A stretch of DNA of 64,000 nucleotides from Aquitalea magnusonii. GTDB lineage: Bacteria; Pseudomonadota; Gammaproteobacteria; Burkholderiales; Chromobacteriaceae. Location of the stretch: NCBI RefSeq assembly GCF_002217795.2, contig NZ_AP018823.1:4216001-4280000 (forward strand). Reading direction: 5' to 3'. The translations under genes and the position numbers were made by a program. Positions 16,868-27,834 of the stretch are shown one piece after another. Positions within the stretch are counted from its first letter, which is position 1, and each line of letters starts with the position of its first letter. The notes under the pieces were generated by a model. The model was not told the DNA's origin and made no database searches. It saw nothing but the letters and a program-made list of their open reading frames with translations.

Positions 16868-18844
16868 TTATTGCGGACGTTGCTTGAAGAAGGTCAGCGG
16901 CGCGGTATACGGCACTTCGCTGGGGGCCGGGGCTTTCAGGATGTGCTTTTTCATCTTGCCCATCACATGCATTTCACAGGGGCGGCACTCAAACTTCAGC
17001 GTGTAGGTTTCGTTGCCGGATTTCAGCGTCATCGGCTCGGCGCGCACCTGGCCCATCACCCCCTTCACGCCCTTGGCCTGCTTGGGGCACAGATTGTAGG
17101 AGAAGCGCAGGCAGTGCTTGGTAATCATCAGGCTGACTTCGCCCTCTTCCTGATGCGCCTCGTAGGCGGCGTCGATCACCTCCACACCGTGCTTGCGGTA
17201 GAACTGCCAGGCCAGCTGGTTGTAGACATTGGCCAGATAGCTGAGCGTCTTTTCCGGATATTCCACCGGCGGCTCCACCGCCAGCTTGCGCGGCGGGCGC
17301 ACCCAGGCGCTCAGGCGAGCCTGTTCCAGCTGCTCGATGGCCTCGCGGCGCAGCGCATTGATGGCCGAGGCCGGCACAAACCACGGCTGGCTCAGGTTCA
17401 GTGCCACATCATTGGCCACGAACATGGTATTGCCCAGCTTGGCCAGGTTGTCACGCAGGCCGCTTTCCGCCTTGGCGGCATCCTTGGCCGGCTCCAGTGC
17501 CAGCAGCGCGCTGGCGGTGGCGCTACAGCCATCCTCATCGGTCACCGTCAGGCGCAGGCCGTCGGCCTGCTCGTCCAGGGTCAGCCACACGCCTACCTTG
17601 CGCTCGGCGGACTTCTTCAGCAGCGCCAGTTCCCAGGCGTGGTCGCGGTTGCGGCACAGCTCGGTTCCCGGCTTCAGTCCTTGCAGCAAGGCCGGCTCAT
17701 TCGGCTGGCAGCGCCACAGCAGGTCGCCGCCCGGCACATGGCCGATCTGCTTCACGGTATTAAGCTGCATGCCCACCACTTCACGCTTTTTCATGAAGTT
17801 GATGCCGTCGCCATTGCTCATGGTTTCCGGGGTGGCAATTTCCAGCCAGTCCGGCCCCACCTTGTGTACCACGCCCAGCGCCACGCCAACGAATTTGGGC
17901 GAATCAAAGGCGCCGATGTCGATCTTGCGACCGGTGGCAAAGTAGTCGGTGCTGCCACGGTGGAAGGTCTTGTCCGGGTCCGGCGCAAAGAAGATTTCGC
18001 TGCTGCCGCTTGAGGCAGGTGCCAGTTCCGGGCGGCGTTCGATGATTTCATCCAGCAGCAGACGATAGTGCGCGGTGATGTTCTTCACATAACTCACGTC
18101 CTTGTAGCGGCCTTCGATCTTGAGCGAACGCACGCCGGCATCCAGCAGCGCTTCCAGGTTCTTGCTCTGGTTATTGTCCTTCATCGACAGCAAATGCTTG
18201 TCGAAGGCCACCACACCACCGTCCTTGTCGGTCAGGGTGTAAGGCAGGCGACAGGCTTGCGAGCAGTCGCCACGGTTGGCGCTGCGGCCGGTGTCGGCAT
18301 GGCTGATGTAGCACTGGCCGGAGAAGGCCACGCACAACGCACCGTGGATGAAGTATTCGATGGTGGCGGCATCACCCACGCGGGCGGCAATGCGCTTGAT
18401 GTCGGGAATGCTCAGTTCGCGCGCCAACACCAGCTGGGACAGGCCGGCATCGGCCAGAAAGCGCGCCTTGTCGGCATCGCGGATATCACACTGGGTGGAG
18501 GCATGCAGCTGGATGGGCGGCAGGTCCATCTGCAAGATGCCCATATCCTGGATGATCAGTGCATCCACCCCGGCATCGTACAACTGCCAGATCAGCTTGC
18601 GCGCCGCTTCAAGCTCGGCGTCATGCAGGATGGTGTTGAGCGTGGCAAAAATGCGCGCATGGTAGCGGTGGGCAAACTGCGTCAGTCCGGCAATGTCTTC
18701 CAGGCTGTTGCTGGCATTGTGCCGGGCACCGAAACCGGGACCGCCGATATACACCGCATCCGCGCCATGCAGGATGGCTTCACGGCCGATTTCGGCAGTT
18801 TTGGCGGGGGACAGCAGCTCGATCTGGTGCGACAACAGACTCAT
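16868..18844 (-). CDS. rlhA: 23S rRNA 5-hydroxycytidine C2501 synthase (U32 peptidase family)
   Basis: A 658-residue member of the U32 'peptidase' family, matching E. coli RlhA (YdcP) over its length. It has the N-terminal EAILHGADAVYIGGPGFGAR, HASTQCDIRDADKARFL, the cysteine-rich signature GALCVAFSGQCYISHADTGR with DCSQACRLPY, and a C-terminal half with further cysteines (CPKQ, ECRPCEMHV). RlhA hydroxylates C2501 of 23S rRNA using prephenate-derived chemistry and an iron-sulfur centre. The start at 18844 follows AGGA by six bases and aligns with E. coli. Confidence 0.93.
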   Translation of the reverse strand: MSLLSHQIELLSPAKTAEIGREAILHGADAVYIGGPGFGARHNASNSLEDIAGLTQFAHRYHARIFATLNTILHDAELEAARKLIWQLYDAGVDALIIQDMGILQMDLPPIQLHASTQCDIRDADKARFLADAGLSQLVLARELSIPDIKRIAARVGDAATIEYFIHGALCVAFSGQCYISHADTGRSANRGDCSQACRLPYTLTDKDGGVVAFDKHLLSMKDNNQSKNLEALLDAGVRSLKIEGRYKDVSYVKNITAHYRLLLDEIIERRPELAPASSGSSEIFFAPDPDKTFHRGSTDYFATGRKIDIGAFDSPKFVGVALGVVHKVGPDWLEIATPETMSNGDGINFMKKREVVGMQLNTVKQIGHVPGGDLLWRCQPNEPALLQGLKPGTELCRNRDHAWELALLKKSAERKVGVWLTLDEQADGLRLTVTDEDGCSATASALLALEPAKDAAKAESGLRDNLAKLGNTMFVANDVALNLSQPWFVPASAINALRREAIEQLEQARLSAWVRPPRKLAVEPPVEYPEKTLSYLANVYNQLAWQFYRKHGVEVIDAAYEAHQEEGEVSLMITKHCLRFSYNLCPKQAKGVKGVMGQVRAEPMTLKSGNETYTLKFECRPCEMHVMGKMKKHILKAPAPSEVPYTAPLTFFKQRPQ

Positions 18845-18994
18845 GACAATTCCTGACTTGTAAAAAGGGCTTTCCTGCAAGCAATACCAGTCGCAGGAAG
18901 GGGCGGAATTATAACGTAATCAGTGGCTTATAGATAGCAAGACGACAAATCATCCAAACCGCGGATGCGACTATCCACCCGTAAGCAGATCACT

Positions 18995-19107
18995 GCTGTC
19001 CAAGCCTTCTTGTACGCAAGCCAAGCATACAAGCGGACTTGAAAGCAGCGTATCCAGCACGACGACAGCAAGGCGCAAGGCCTCAACAGGGGTTTTGTGA
19101 GCGGCGA
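18995..19107. repeat. Possible dispersed intergenic repeat, copy A
   Basis: The 320-base gap between rlhA and the DUF2789 gene has no credible gene. Its right part (AAGGCGCAAGG...GGTTTTGTGAGCGGCG, 19069-19106) resembles 20890-20925 downstream of ycaQ (AAGGCGTAACG...CGTTTTGTTAGCGGCG). Two diverged copies in non-coding DNA hint at a repeat family. The call rests on about 40 aligned bases. Confidence 0.35.
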
Positions 19108-19111
19108 TAAG

Positions 19112-19144
19112 AAAAGCGGGCAGCATCCGCTGGATGCCACCCGC
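19112..19144 (-). terminator. Terminator after the DUF2789 gene
   Basis: On the minus strand GCGGG...CCCGC with an inner imperfect stem (GGCATCC / GGATGC) and a 3-base loop is followed by TTTTCTTAT, 22 bases past the DUF2789 stop. Confidence 0.75.
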
Positions 19145-19166
19145 CTGCTTTGGCTGTCGGGCCTGC

Positions 19167-19400
19167 TTATTTCTGACTCAACAGCACGGCCAGTTCATCC
19201 ACCGCCTCAACCCATTCGGCATCGCTGGCCAGTGCCTGACGCAAAAAGTCGGCCTGCGCCGGGTTCCAGAACGCAGCATCAGCTAATGCCTGCCCTGGCT
19301 CCAGCCAGTGGCGGGCCAGAAATACCTTGATGGCGGTGACGTCGTTGTCCAGCCCAAGCTGGGCGAATAACTGTTCCAGCTGATGTTTGCCGGTATCCAT
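19167..19400 (-). CDS. DUF2789 family protein
   Basis: A 77-residue acidic protein beginning MDTGKHQLEQLFAQLGL, with an AFWNPAQADFLRQALASD core and a WVEAVDELAVLL end, the pattern of DUF2789. Function unknown; no signal peptide or membrane segment. It stands alone, followed by a terminator. Confidence 0.85.
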   Translation of the reverse strand: MDTGKHQLEQLFAQLGLDNDVTAIKVFLARHWLEPGQALADAAFWNPAQADFLRQALASDAEWVEAVDELAVLLSQK

Positions 19401-19605
19401 GATCTTGTTTTCCTCTTGCTCCTGATGCAGAAGTGCAGCATGGCCCTATTAGCCGCTGCGATGCAATCCACAAATGCAGACTGCGCACCACCAGCGCTGC
19501 GGCTGTTGTCTGGCACCGACAGATCGCTGGCACCGCACACCATGCAGACCCTGCCGGAGTGCAGCCTTGCTATAGTCGGGCCACCGGCCCTCACCAGCAC
19601 CCATC

Positions 19606-20835
19606 ATGACCCTGCACCTCTCGCTTACCCAGGCTCGCTTGCTGCATCTGGCAGCACAAGGTCTGCACGCTTCACCGCGCCGCAAGGCCACACCAGCCGA
19701 TGTGCTGGACGCCATCCGCCGCATGGCCTTGTTGCAGATCGACACCATCAGCGTGGTGGCGCGCAGCCCCTATCTGGTGCTGTTCAGCCGGCTGGGCCGG
19801 TACGACCCGCGCTGGCTGGACGACTGCCTGGCAGAAGGCAAGCTGTTCGAATACTGGGCGCACGAAGCCTGCTTTGTGCCACGCGAGGATTACCGCCTGC
19901 TGCGCCACCGCATGCTGGACCCAACGCAAATGGGCTGGAAATACCCGCAGCGCTGGCTGGAGCAACACCAGCCGGCCGTTGACGATCTGTTGCAGACCAT
20001 CCGCACCCACGGCCCGGTGCGCTCGGCCGACTTCAAGCGCAGTGGGGGCAAGGGGGATGGCTGGTGGGACTGGAAGCCGGAAAAACGCCATCTGGAAGTG
20101 CTGTTCACGCTGGGGCAGCTGATGGTGAAGGAGCGACGCAGCTTTCAGCGCGTCTACGATGTGGCAGAACGGGTAATGCCGGATTGGGACGATGCGCGCG
20201 ATCTGCCCAGTCTGCAGGCAGCGCAGCGCGACATGGTGCGTAATAGCTGCCGGGCGCTGGGCGTGGTCAAGGCGGGCTGGGTGGCCGATTACTACCGGCT
20301 GCGTCGGGGCAAGTACGATGCATTGCTACACCAGTTGGCGGATGAGGGCGAGCTGATTCCCGCCCGCATCGAAGGCTGGCAGCACGATGTCTTCGTCCAT
20401 CACAGCCTGCAGGCCGAGCTACAACAGGCTGCGGCAGGGAAGCTCAAATCCAGCCATAGCGCCGCGCTGTCGCCGTTTGACCCGGTGGTGTGGGACCGCA
20501 AGCGCGCCAGCGAATTGTTCGGCTTTGATTACCGCATCGAATGCTATACCCCGGCGGCCAAGCGCCAGTTTGGCTATTTCGTGCTGCCGCTGCTCAACCG
20601 TGGCCGGCTGGTGGGACGCATGGACGCCAAGGCCCACCGTAGTCAAAGCGTGTTTGAAATCAAGAACCTGTATCTGGAACCCGGCATCAGGCCCACCGCG
20701 CAGCTATGCCGCGATCTGGCCACCATGCTGCACAAACTGGCCGCCTGGCATGGCACGCCACAGCTGGTGTTGCAGCAGGGGCCGGGCGAACTGGCAGCAG
20801 CCCTGCAGGCAGTTGGGAACCAGCCAACACAATAG
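19606..20835 (+). CDS. ycaQ: YcaQ-type interstrand-crosslink DNA glycosylase
   Basis: A 409-residue protein colinear with E. coli YcaQ: LHLAAQGLHASPRRKATPAD, then MALLQIDTISVVARSPYLVL, YWAHEACFVPREDYRLLRHR, GWWDWKPEKRHLEVL and LSPFDPVVWDRKRASELF. It is a winged-helix fold of the AlkX/YcaQ family. E. coli YcaQ unhooks N7-alkylated bases and interstrand crosslinks; the catalytic QxD motif is present as LQIDTI near residue 43. The start at 19606 matches E. coli, although no clear ribosome binding site is seen. Monocistronic. Confidence 0.92.
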   Translation: MTLHLSLTQARLLHLAAQGLHASPRRKATPADVLDAIRRMALLQIDTISVVARSPYLVLFSRLGRYDPRWLDDCLAEGKLFEYWAHEACFVPREDYRLLRHRMLDPTQMGWKYPQRWLEQHQPAVDDLLQTIRTHGPVRSADFKRSGGKGDGWWDWKPEKRHLEVLFTLGQLMVKERRSFQRVYDVAERVMPDWDDARDLPSLQAAQRDMVRNSCRALGVVKAGWVADYYRLRRGKYDALLHQLADEGELIPARIEGWQHDVFVHHSLQAELQQAAAGKLKSSHSAALSPFDPVVWDRKRASELFGFDYRIECYTPAAKRQFGYFVLPLLNRGRLVGRMDAKAHRSQSVFEIKNLYLEPGIRPTAQLCRDLATMLHKLAAWHGTPQLVLQQGPGELAAALQAVGNQPTQ

Positions 20836-20847
20836 CTTGGCGTCGCT

Positions 20848-20927
20848 GGGCCAGGCACGCCGACGCAAACAGTACAAGAGCACCGCAAGAAGGCGTAACG
20901 CAGCCGCAGACGTTTTGTTAGCGGCGC
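20848..20927. repeat. Possible dispersed intergenic repeat, copy B
   Basis: The stretch between the convergent ycaQ and EthD genes ends GTTTTGTTAGCGGCG and resembles copy A at 18995-19107. The similarity covers about 40 bases at roughly 70%, judged by eye. Confidence 0.35.
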
Positions 20928-21242
20928 TTAACCCAGCAGGATTTCGCTGAACTGGATTTGCGGTGTGATATCGGTGAAATTGGCGATATCACCCTGCAGT
21001 TGTCCGGCTATCGGCATGAAGGCGGCAAGAAACGACTCCACCGATTCAAACTGCAACTGGCACAGCGCAGTGAAATTGGGGCTACTGCCAGGCTGGCTGC
21101 CGCTGATGCCCTTCTCCACCCGCATGTCCAGCAAGGCCGGGGCCAGCAGCTTGCTGGCCAGCGGCATGTGTTGTTGCAGGTAGTAGTCGAAATCGAAACG
21201 GGCAGTAGCGCTATACGGATAGAGAATGCTGACGTTGATCAT
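20928..21242 (-). CDS. EthD family protein
   Basis: A 104-residue ferredoxin-like alpha+beta protein. MINVSILYPY, then FDYYLQQHMPLASKLLAP and a FESVESFLAAFMP stretch match the EthD domain, in which a histidine of the (Y/H)xxxHMP motif is conserved. EthD proteins occur in ether and aromatic degradation clusters but are also scattered alone, as here; the reaction is not known. AAGGA lies 7 bases before the ATG at 21242. Confidence 0.82.
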   Translation of the reverse strand: MINVSILYPYSATARFDFDYYLQQHMPLASKLLAPALLDMRVEKGISGSQPGSSPNFTALCQLQFESVESFLAAFMPIAGQLQGDIANFTDITPQIQFSEILLG

Positions 21243-21403
21243 GACCATATCCTTGGTAGTGAGGCCATCAGCATAATCGCATCCCGGCCCGCACTCCAGC
21301 CTCAAAACCGCTGATGCATGCTCGCCTGGCAGCCGGCTAAGGCATGGCCGGGCAGACGGAAACAGGGCGGCGCAGCACTGCAACAAGGCCCTGTCCGCGC
21401 CAC

Positions 21404-21856
21404 TTAGCCCACCTGTTTGCGGTACTGGATAAAGCCCAGGTTGTCAGCCAGCCTGTCATACAACTGGCGCGCTGTGGCATTGCTTTCATGGGTGAGCCAG
21501 TACACCCGGCTGCAGCCGACATCCGCCGCATAGGCATACACCTGCTCGATCAGCGCCCGTCCGGCACCGGTGCCGCGCACATCAGGCTGTACATACAAAT
21601 CCTGCAGATAACAGTAATTGCCCGGCGTCCAGCTACTGCGATGCAATACCGTATGCACCAGGCCCACCGCGCGCTCGCCCTGCCAGGCCAGCCAGGCCTG
21701 CATCGGCTCGGCCGCATCGAGAAAGCGCTGCCAGGTAATGGCGGTATCTGCTTTGCTCTGGCTGCTGTGATAGAAATCCAGATAGCCCTGCCACAAGGGC
21801 AGCCAGGCAGCAAAATCGTCGGCGGCAAGCGGGCGGATGGATATGGCTTGGGTCAT
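21404..21856 (-). CDS. GNAT family N-acetyltransferase
   Basis: A 150-residue acetyltransferase. ISIRPLAADDFAAWLPLWQGYLDFY starts the fold in two parts, YCYLQDLYVQPDVRGTGAGRALI holds the acetyl-CoA loop near residue 97, and WLTHESNATARQLYDRLADNLGF is the C-terminal motif. Substrate unknown; the pattern is that of a common group of proteobacterial acetyltransferases. AGGAGA lies 5 bases before the ATG at 21856. A perfect DnaA box begins 11 bases upstream of the start. Confidence 0.88.
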   Translation of the reverse strand: MTQAISIRPLAADDFAAWLPLWQGYLDFYHSSQSKADTAITWQRFLDAAEPMQAWLAWQGERAVGLVHTVLHRSSWTPGNYCYLQDLYVQPDVRGTGAGRALIEQVYAYAADVGCSRVYWLTHESNATARQLYDRLADNLGFIQYRKQVG

Positions 21857-21947
21857 GGCACTCTCCTGTGGATAAGCGTCCATGCTGCACGGCTTATGGC
21901 TCCTTGAGCAGAGCCAGTGAACACAAGAAGGATGGAACCACTTTACG

Positions 21948-21989
21948 GAGTGGGGAGTGGGGAGTGGGGAGTGGGGAGTGGGGAGTGGG
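21948..21989 (+). repeat. Tandem repeat, 6 x GAGTGGG
   Basis: Six perfect 7-base units (GAGTGGG) run without interruption from 21948 to 21989. The G-triplets at regular spacing could form a quadruplex. The copy number may vary between strains. Confidence 0.97.
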
Positions 21990-22198
21990 TAACAGCATAT
22001 TTACTCATCTTATCCACAGAAAGCCAAAAACAATCTGTTTATCCACAATTCAGTCAGACTCGACAAGTCAATGAAAGAAAAGAGTTTTACATTTTCCCAC
22101 CAACACCGATGGATACAGGACAGGCTATACGTCGAGAAGCTTGCCAGATACCTCCCGTTCGCTGGTATATCCGTGTGCTGTGCATAAAGGGCAAGCAC

Positions 22199-22223
22199 AA
22201 AAAACGGCAGCCGTAGCTGCCGT
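22199..22223 (-). terminator. thiC terminator
   Basis: A perfect 8-bp stem (ACGGCAGC / GCTGCCGT, loop CGTA) is followed on the minus strand by TTTTTTG, 40 bases past the thiC stop. Confidence 0.9.
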
Positions 22224-22262
22224 TGCTTGCATACCTGTGGATAAGTCAGGTGATGAACAAGA

Positions 22263-24325
<2,063 letters not shown>

Positions 24326-24511
24326 GGCACCATTCCACCATCAGACTGGATATGGACACCACAACACAACGCACAGGACCCCTAGCGATGCTGTGAAGGT
24401 AAGGTAAATGTGGGATAATCGCAAGTTATCGTCATGACACGCTGTCCGGGCGGCCGGTTTTTCGGGATACCGATTGACTGCTGCTGGCAGCCAGCCCTTC
24501 GGAGTAAGCTG

Positions 24512-25171
24512 ATGGATTTTGAAAATGCCCGTTTCAACATGGTCGAGCAGCAGATTCGTCCGTGGGACGTACTTGACCCCAAGATTCTGGACCTGCTGTT
24601 TCACGTGAAACGCGAAGATTTCGTCGCTGCCGACAAGCGCCAGTTGGCCTTTGTCGACACCGAACTGCCGCTGCCCAATGGCGGCAAGATGCTGCAACCG
24701 AAGCTGGAAGCACGTCTGGCACAGGATGTTGCCGTTCAGCCGCAGGACAAGGTGCTGGAAATCGGTACCGGTGCCGGTTACCTGACCGCCCTGCTGGCCA
24801 AGCTGGGCCGCCACGTATATAGCGTTGAGATTAATGCCGCCACCCGCGAAGCGGCTGCCGCCAACCTGAAAAAAGCCGGCATCGGCAATGTCACCCTGGT
24901 GGAAGGCAATGGCCTGGATGGCCTGAAGGAGCAAGCCCCGTTCGACGTGATCGTGGTGGGTGGTTCGCTGCCGGTGGTGCCGGAAACCCTGAAAGCCCAA
25001 CTGGCCGTCGGTGGCCGCATGATTGTGGTGGTGGGCGACCTGCCGGCCATGAGCTGCAAGCTGATCAAGCGTGTCAGCGAGTCTGCCTTCAGCGAAACCA
25101 ATCTGTTCGAAACCTGTATTTCCCGTCTGGCCAAGGCAGAAGCCATTGAGCCGGAACGCTTCGTGTTCTGA
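24512..25171 (+). CDS. Protein-L-isoaspartate O-methyltransferase-like protein
   Basis: A 219-residue SAM-dependent methyltransferase of the Pcm family. MVEQQIRPWDVLD opens it, and motif I is VLEIGTGAGYLTALLAKLG near residue 81, followed by VYSVEI and FDVIVVGGSL. The family repairs isoaspartyl residues; this subgroup is shorter at its N-terminus than E. coli Pcm, so repair activity is probable rather than certain. GGAG lies 7 bases before the ATG. Its stop overlaps the start of the rhodanese gene, so the two are translationally coupled. A parS-like site lies inside the gene. Confidence 0.87.
   Translation: MDFENARFNMVEQQIRPWDVLDPKILDLLFHVKREDFVAADKRQLAFVDTELPLPNGGKMLQPKLEARLAQDVAVQPQDKVLEIGTGAGYLTALLAKLGRHVYSVEINAATREAAAANLKKAGIGNVTLVEGNGLDGLKEQAPFDVIVVGGSLPVVPETLKAQLAVGGRMIVVVGDLPAMSCKLIKRVSESAFSETNLFETCISRLAKAEAIEPERFVF
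24597..24612. other. parS-like ParB binding site 4
   Basis: TGTTTCACGTGAAACG, 15 of 16 bases of the palindrome TGTTTCACGTGAAACA, lies within the methyltransferase coding sequence (encoding FHVKR). Confidence 0.75.
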
Positions 25172-25497
25172 TGCTCAGGGAAATCACCGCCCGCGACCTG
25201 GCAGCATGGCTGGCCGATAGCGGCAAACAACAGCCGCTGCTGCTGGATGTAAGGGAAGACTGGGAAGTGCAGCTGGCCAGCATTGCCGGTTCGCTGCACA
25301 TTCCAATGAGCCTGATTCCGCTGCGCATGAGCGAATTGCCGGATGAACAGCCGATTGTCACTGTCTGCCACCATGGTGTGCGCAGCTATCAGGTGGGCCT
25401 GTATCTGGCCAATGCCGGCTTCGAGCAGGTGCTGAGCCTGCAAGGCGGGGTGGATGCCTGGGCCAGCGAAGTTGACCCGGCCATGGCACATTACTGA
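25171..25497 (+). CDS. Rhodanese-like domain protein
   Basis: A 108-residue single-domain sulfurtransferase. LLLDVREDWEVQLASIAGSLHIP is the N-terminal signature in two parts, and the active-site loop is CHHGVRS with the catalytic cysteine at residue 67. It probably carries persulfide sulfur; the acceptor is unknown. It overlaps the methyltransferase stop by one base (ATG shares the A of TGA) and is followed by a terminator, so it is the last gene of a two-gene operon. Confidence 0.92.
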   Translation: MLREITARDLAAWLADSGKQQPLLLDVREDWEVQLASIAGSLHIPMSLIPLRMSELPDEQPIVTVCHHGVRSYQVGLYLANAGFEQVLSLQGGVDAWASEVDPAMAHY

Positions 25498-25530
25498 GCC
25501 GTACAGTCCGCTACTGATCGCAATACAAGC

Positions 25531-25562
25531 AAGCCATTCCTGTCAGCGGGAATGGCTTTTGT
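25531..25562 (+). terminator. Terminator after the rhodanese gene
   Basis: AAGCCATTCC / GGAATGGCTT make a 10-bp stem with an 8-base loop, followed by TTGTTTTG. Confidence 0.9.
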
Positions 25563-25574
25563 TTTGGAACCGCC

Positions 25575-26354
25575 ATGCCAGGACACACGTCCAAACGGCA
25601 ACAAATCCACAGGATGGAATCCGTTTTGAGCCTGCAACAATTGCCTTTTCTTGCCCCTGCCCTGGCACCGGTACATCCGGCTTGGGAAAACGTGCTGCAC
25701 AGCCCGGTGGTGTTCTCGCGCCTGCGTCAGATCGATCAACAGTTAAGCCAGCAAGCCGCCCAGGGTAAAACCCTGTTCCCGCCGCAACCGCTTATTTTCA
25801 ACAGCCTGCGCACCATGGCACCGGCTGACATCAAGGTGGTGATTCTGGGGCAGGACCCTTACCACGGCGTTGGCGAAGCCATGGGCCTGTCGTTTTCGGT
25901 TCCACCCGGCGTACGTATCCCCCCCAGCCTGCGCAATATTTACAAGGAGCTGGTGGCCGACCTGGGTGGCGGCATGCCGGCCAGCGGCGATCTGACACAC
26001 TGGGCCGAACAGGGCGTGCTGCTGCTCAACAGCGTGCTGACGGTGGAAATGGACAAGGCCGGCAGTCATGGCAAGCTGGGCTGGCAGGCCGTTACCGATG
26101 CGCTGATTGATGCGGTCAACCAGCAAAACCCCGGCTGTGTGTTTCTGCTATGGGGCAACTGGGCGCAGACCAAGGCCGAGCGTATCGATGGCAGCCGCCA
26201 CCTGGTGCTGACTGCGGCCCATCCCTCCCCGCTGTCGGCCAGCCGCGGCTTTCACGGCTGTCGGCATTTCTCGCAGGTGAATGCCTGGCTGGCCGCCCAT
26301 GGCCGCGCCACCATCCGCTGGATGCCAGAAGCCAGTCAGAACAGCCTGTTCTGA
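25575..26354 (+). CDS. ung: Uracil-DNA glycosylase
   Basis: Removes uracil from DNA to begin base-excision repair. The water-activating loop GQDPYHGVGEAMGLSFSVP, the uracil pocket residues in LLNSVLTVE, and the HPSPLSASRGFHG loop are intact. The ATG at 25575 (GGAA five bases upstream) gives 259 residues; ATG at 25614 or TTG at 25626 would also work and would be closer to the family's usual N-terminus. It begins just after the preceding terminator, so it needs its own promoter. Confidence 0.95.
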   Translation: MPGHTSKRQQIHRMESVLSLQQLPFLAPALAPVHPAWENVLHSPVVFSRLRQIDQQLSQQAAQGKTLFPPQPLIFNSLRTMAPADIKVVILGQDPYHGVGEAMGLSFSVPPGVRIPPSLRNIYKELVADLGGGMPASGDLTHWAEQGVLLLNSVLTVEMDKAGSHGKLGWQAVTDALIDAVNQQNPGCVFLLWGNWAQTKAERIDGSRHLVLTAAHPSPLSASRGFHGCRHFSQVNAWLAAHGRATIRWMPEASQNSLF

Positions 26355-26466
26355 TACGGAGTTGCGGCAGGGTTGCCCGGCGCAGCCCTGCCGCAAAAAC
26401 CCGGCTTTTCAGCCCGTCGGCATTGCCCTAAGCTAGCAAGGGTCATCTTCCTCCCCGCCTCCCACC

Positions 26467-27786
26467 GTGGATATTTTCTTTCTGTTTGTGTTGATTGTGC
26501 TCAATGGCGCCTTTGCCATGTCGGAAATCGCTATCGTTTCCTCACGCAAGGTACGTCTGCAGCAATGGGCTGAAGAAGGCCGCCGTGGGGCTCGCTCGGC
26601 ACTGCGGCTGGCCGAGGAACCCACCCGCTTTTTGTCGACGGTGCAGATCGGCATCACCAGCATCAGCATTTTCTCCGGCGTGTATGGCGAAGCCGCCCTG
26701 TCCGAACATCTGCGCGACTGGCTGGAATTGAGCCTGCCGCAATTGCATGCCTATAACAAGCCACTGTCAGTGGCGCTGATGGTGGCGGCCATTACCATGT
26801 TGTCGCTGGTGTTTGGCGAGCTGGTACCCAAACGGCTGGCCATGCTGAACCCGGAAGGCATCGCCAGCACCCTGGCCCCGCCCATGCTGCTGCTGTCCCG
26901 TCTGGCCGCCCCGCTGGTGCGGCTGTTGTCGCGGCTGACCGACACCCTGCTGCGACTGATCGGTGCGCGCAAGAGCAATGAACCCTCCATTACCGAAGAA
27001 GAAATCCGCGTACTGATGGAACAGGGCGCGGACGAAGGCATTTTCGACCGTGCCGAGCAGGAACTGGTGGAAAACATCTTCCGGCTGGACGATCGCAAGG
27101 TGGCCGCGGTGATGACCCCGCGCAAGGATATTATTTCGCTTGATATCGAAGACCAGCAGCACGACAACCGTCAGTTGCTGATTTCGCACGCTTACAGTCA
27201 TTTCCCGGTGTGCAAGGGCGGCATGGAACATGTGCTGGGCATTCTGGACACCAAGCGCATGCTGGACCGGGTACTGGCCGGGCAAAGCGTGGATTTCATT
27301 GCCGACCTGCAGATTCCGCTGTACGTGCCGGCCACGGTATCGCTGATGCAGCTGATGGAGCAGTTCCGTCAGGCGCACACCCATCTGGCGCTGGTGGTGG
27401 ATGAATACGGCGAGCTGGAAGGCCTGGTCACCATGAACGATGTGCTGGAAACCGTGGTGGGCGATTTGCCCTCCATTCATGCCGATGGCGAAGACGACGA
27501 GATCGTGCGGCGTGAGGATGGCAGCTATCTGGTGGATGGCATGGTGACACCGGACGACTTCCGCCAGTACTTTGCTGTCGAACTGCCGCTACCAGGCGAA
27601 GACACCGGCAATATTCACACCCTGGGCGGCGTGATGATGTTTCAGCTGGGCCGGGTACCGTCAGTGGCAGACCGCTTCGACTGGCAAGGCTTCCGTTTTG
27701 AAGTGATGGACATGGACAAGACCCGGGTGGACAAAATCCTCATCAGCCACCTGCCCTCCAGCCTTTTGGAAAAGAACGACAGCTAA
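26467..27786 (+). CDS. CNNM/CBS domain membrane protein (hemolysin C / CorC family)
   Basis: A 439-residue inner-membrane protein. The N-terminal CNNM (DUF21) region has four hydrophobic helices (about residues 1-190), followed by a pair of CBS domains (VMTPRKDIISLDIED near residue 217 to about 330) and a CorC_HlyC C-terminal domain (DGMVTPDDFRQYF onwards). The family is implicated in magnesium or cobalt efflux and stress tolerance; the old haemolysin name is misleading. The start is GTG at 26467, with no strong ribosome binding site. The next gene is convergent. Confidence 0.9.
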   Translation: MDIFFLFVLIVLNGAFAMSEIAIVSSRKVRLQQWAEEGRRGARSALRLAEEPTRFLSTVQIGITSISIFSGVYGEAALSEHLRDWLELSLPQLHAYNKPLSVALMVAAITMLSLVFGELVPKRLAMLNPEGIASTLAPPMLLLSRLAAPLVRLLSRLTDTLLRLIGARKSNEPSITEEEIRVLMEQGADEGIFDRAEQELVENIFRLDDRKVAAVMTPRKDIISLDIEDQQHDNRQLLISHAYSHFPVCKGGMEHVLGILDTKRMLDRVLAGQSVDFIADLQIPLYVPATVSLMQLMEQFRQAHTHLALVVDEYGELEGLVTMNDVLETVVGDLPSIHADGEDDEIVRREDGSYLVDGMVTPDDFRQYFAVELPLPGEDTGNIHTLGGVMMFQLGRVPSVADRFDWQGFRFEVMDMDKTRVDKILISHLPSSLLEKNDS

Positions 27787-27834
27787 GCGCCGTACGCCAC
27801 AGTCGGCTTTGCTAGGACCGGACATCGCCATGAA

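Larger units (their letters stand above)
21867..22244. other. DnaA-box cluster, non-coding
   Basis: The 406-base gap between the GNAT gene and thiC holds four perfect copies of the DnaA box TTATCCACA: 21867-21875 (-), 22010-22018 (+), 22039-22047 (+) and 22236-22244 (-). It also holds a G-rich tandem repeat and the thiC terminator. No gene is supported here. Chance alone would give about one such box per 130 kb. Confidence 0.7.
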
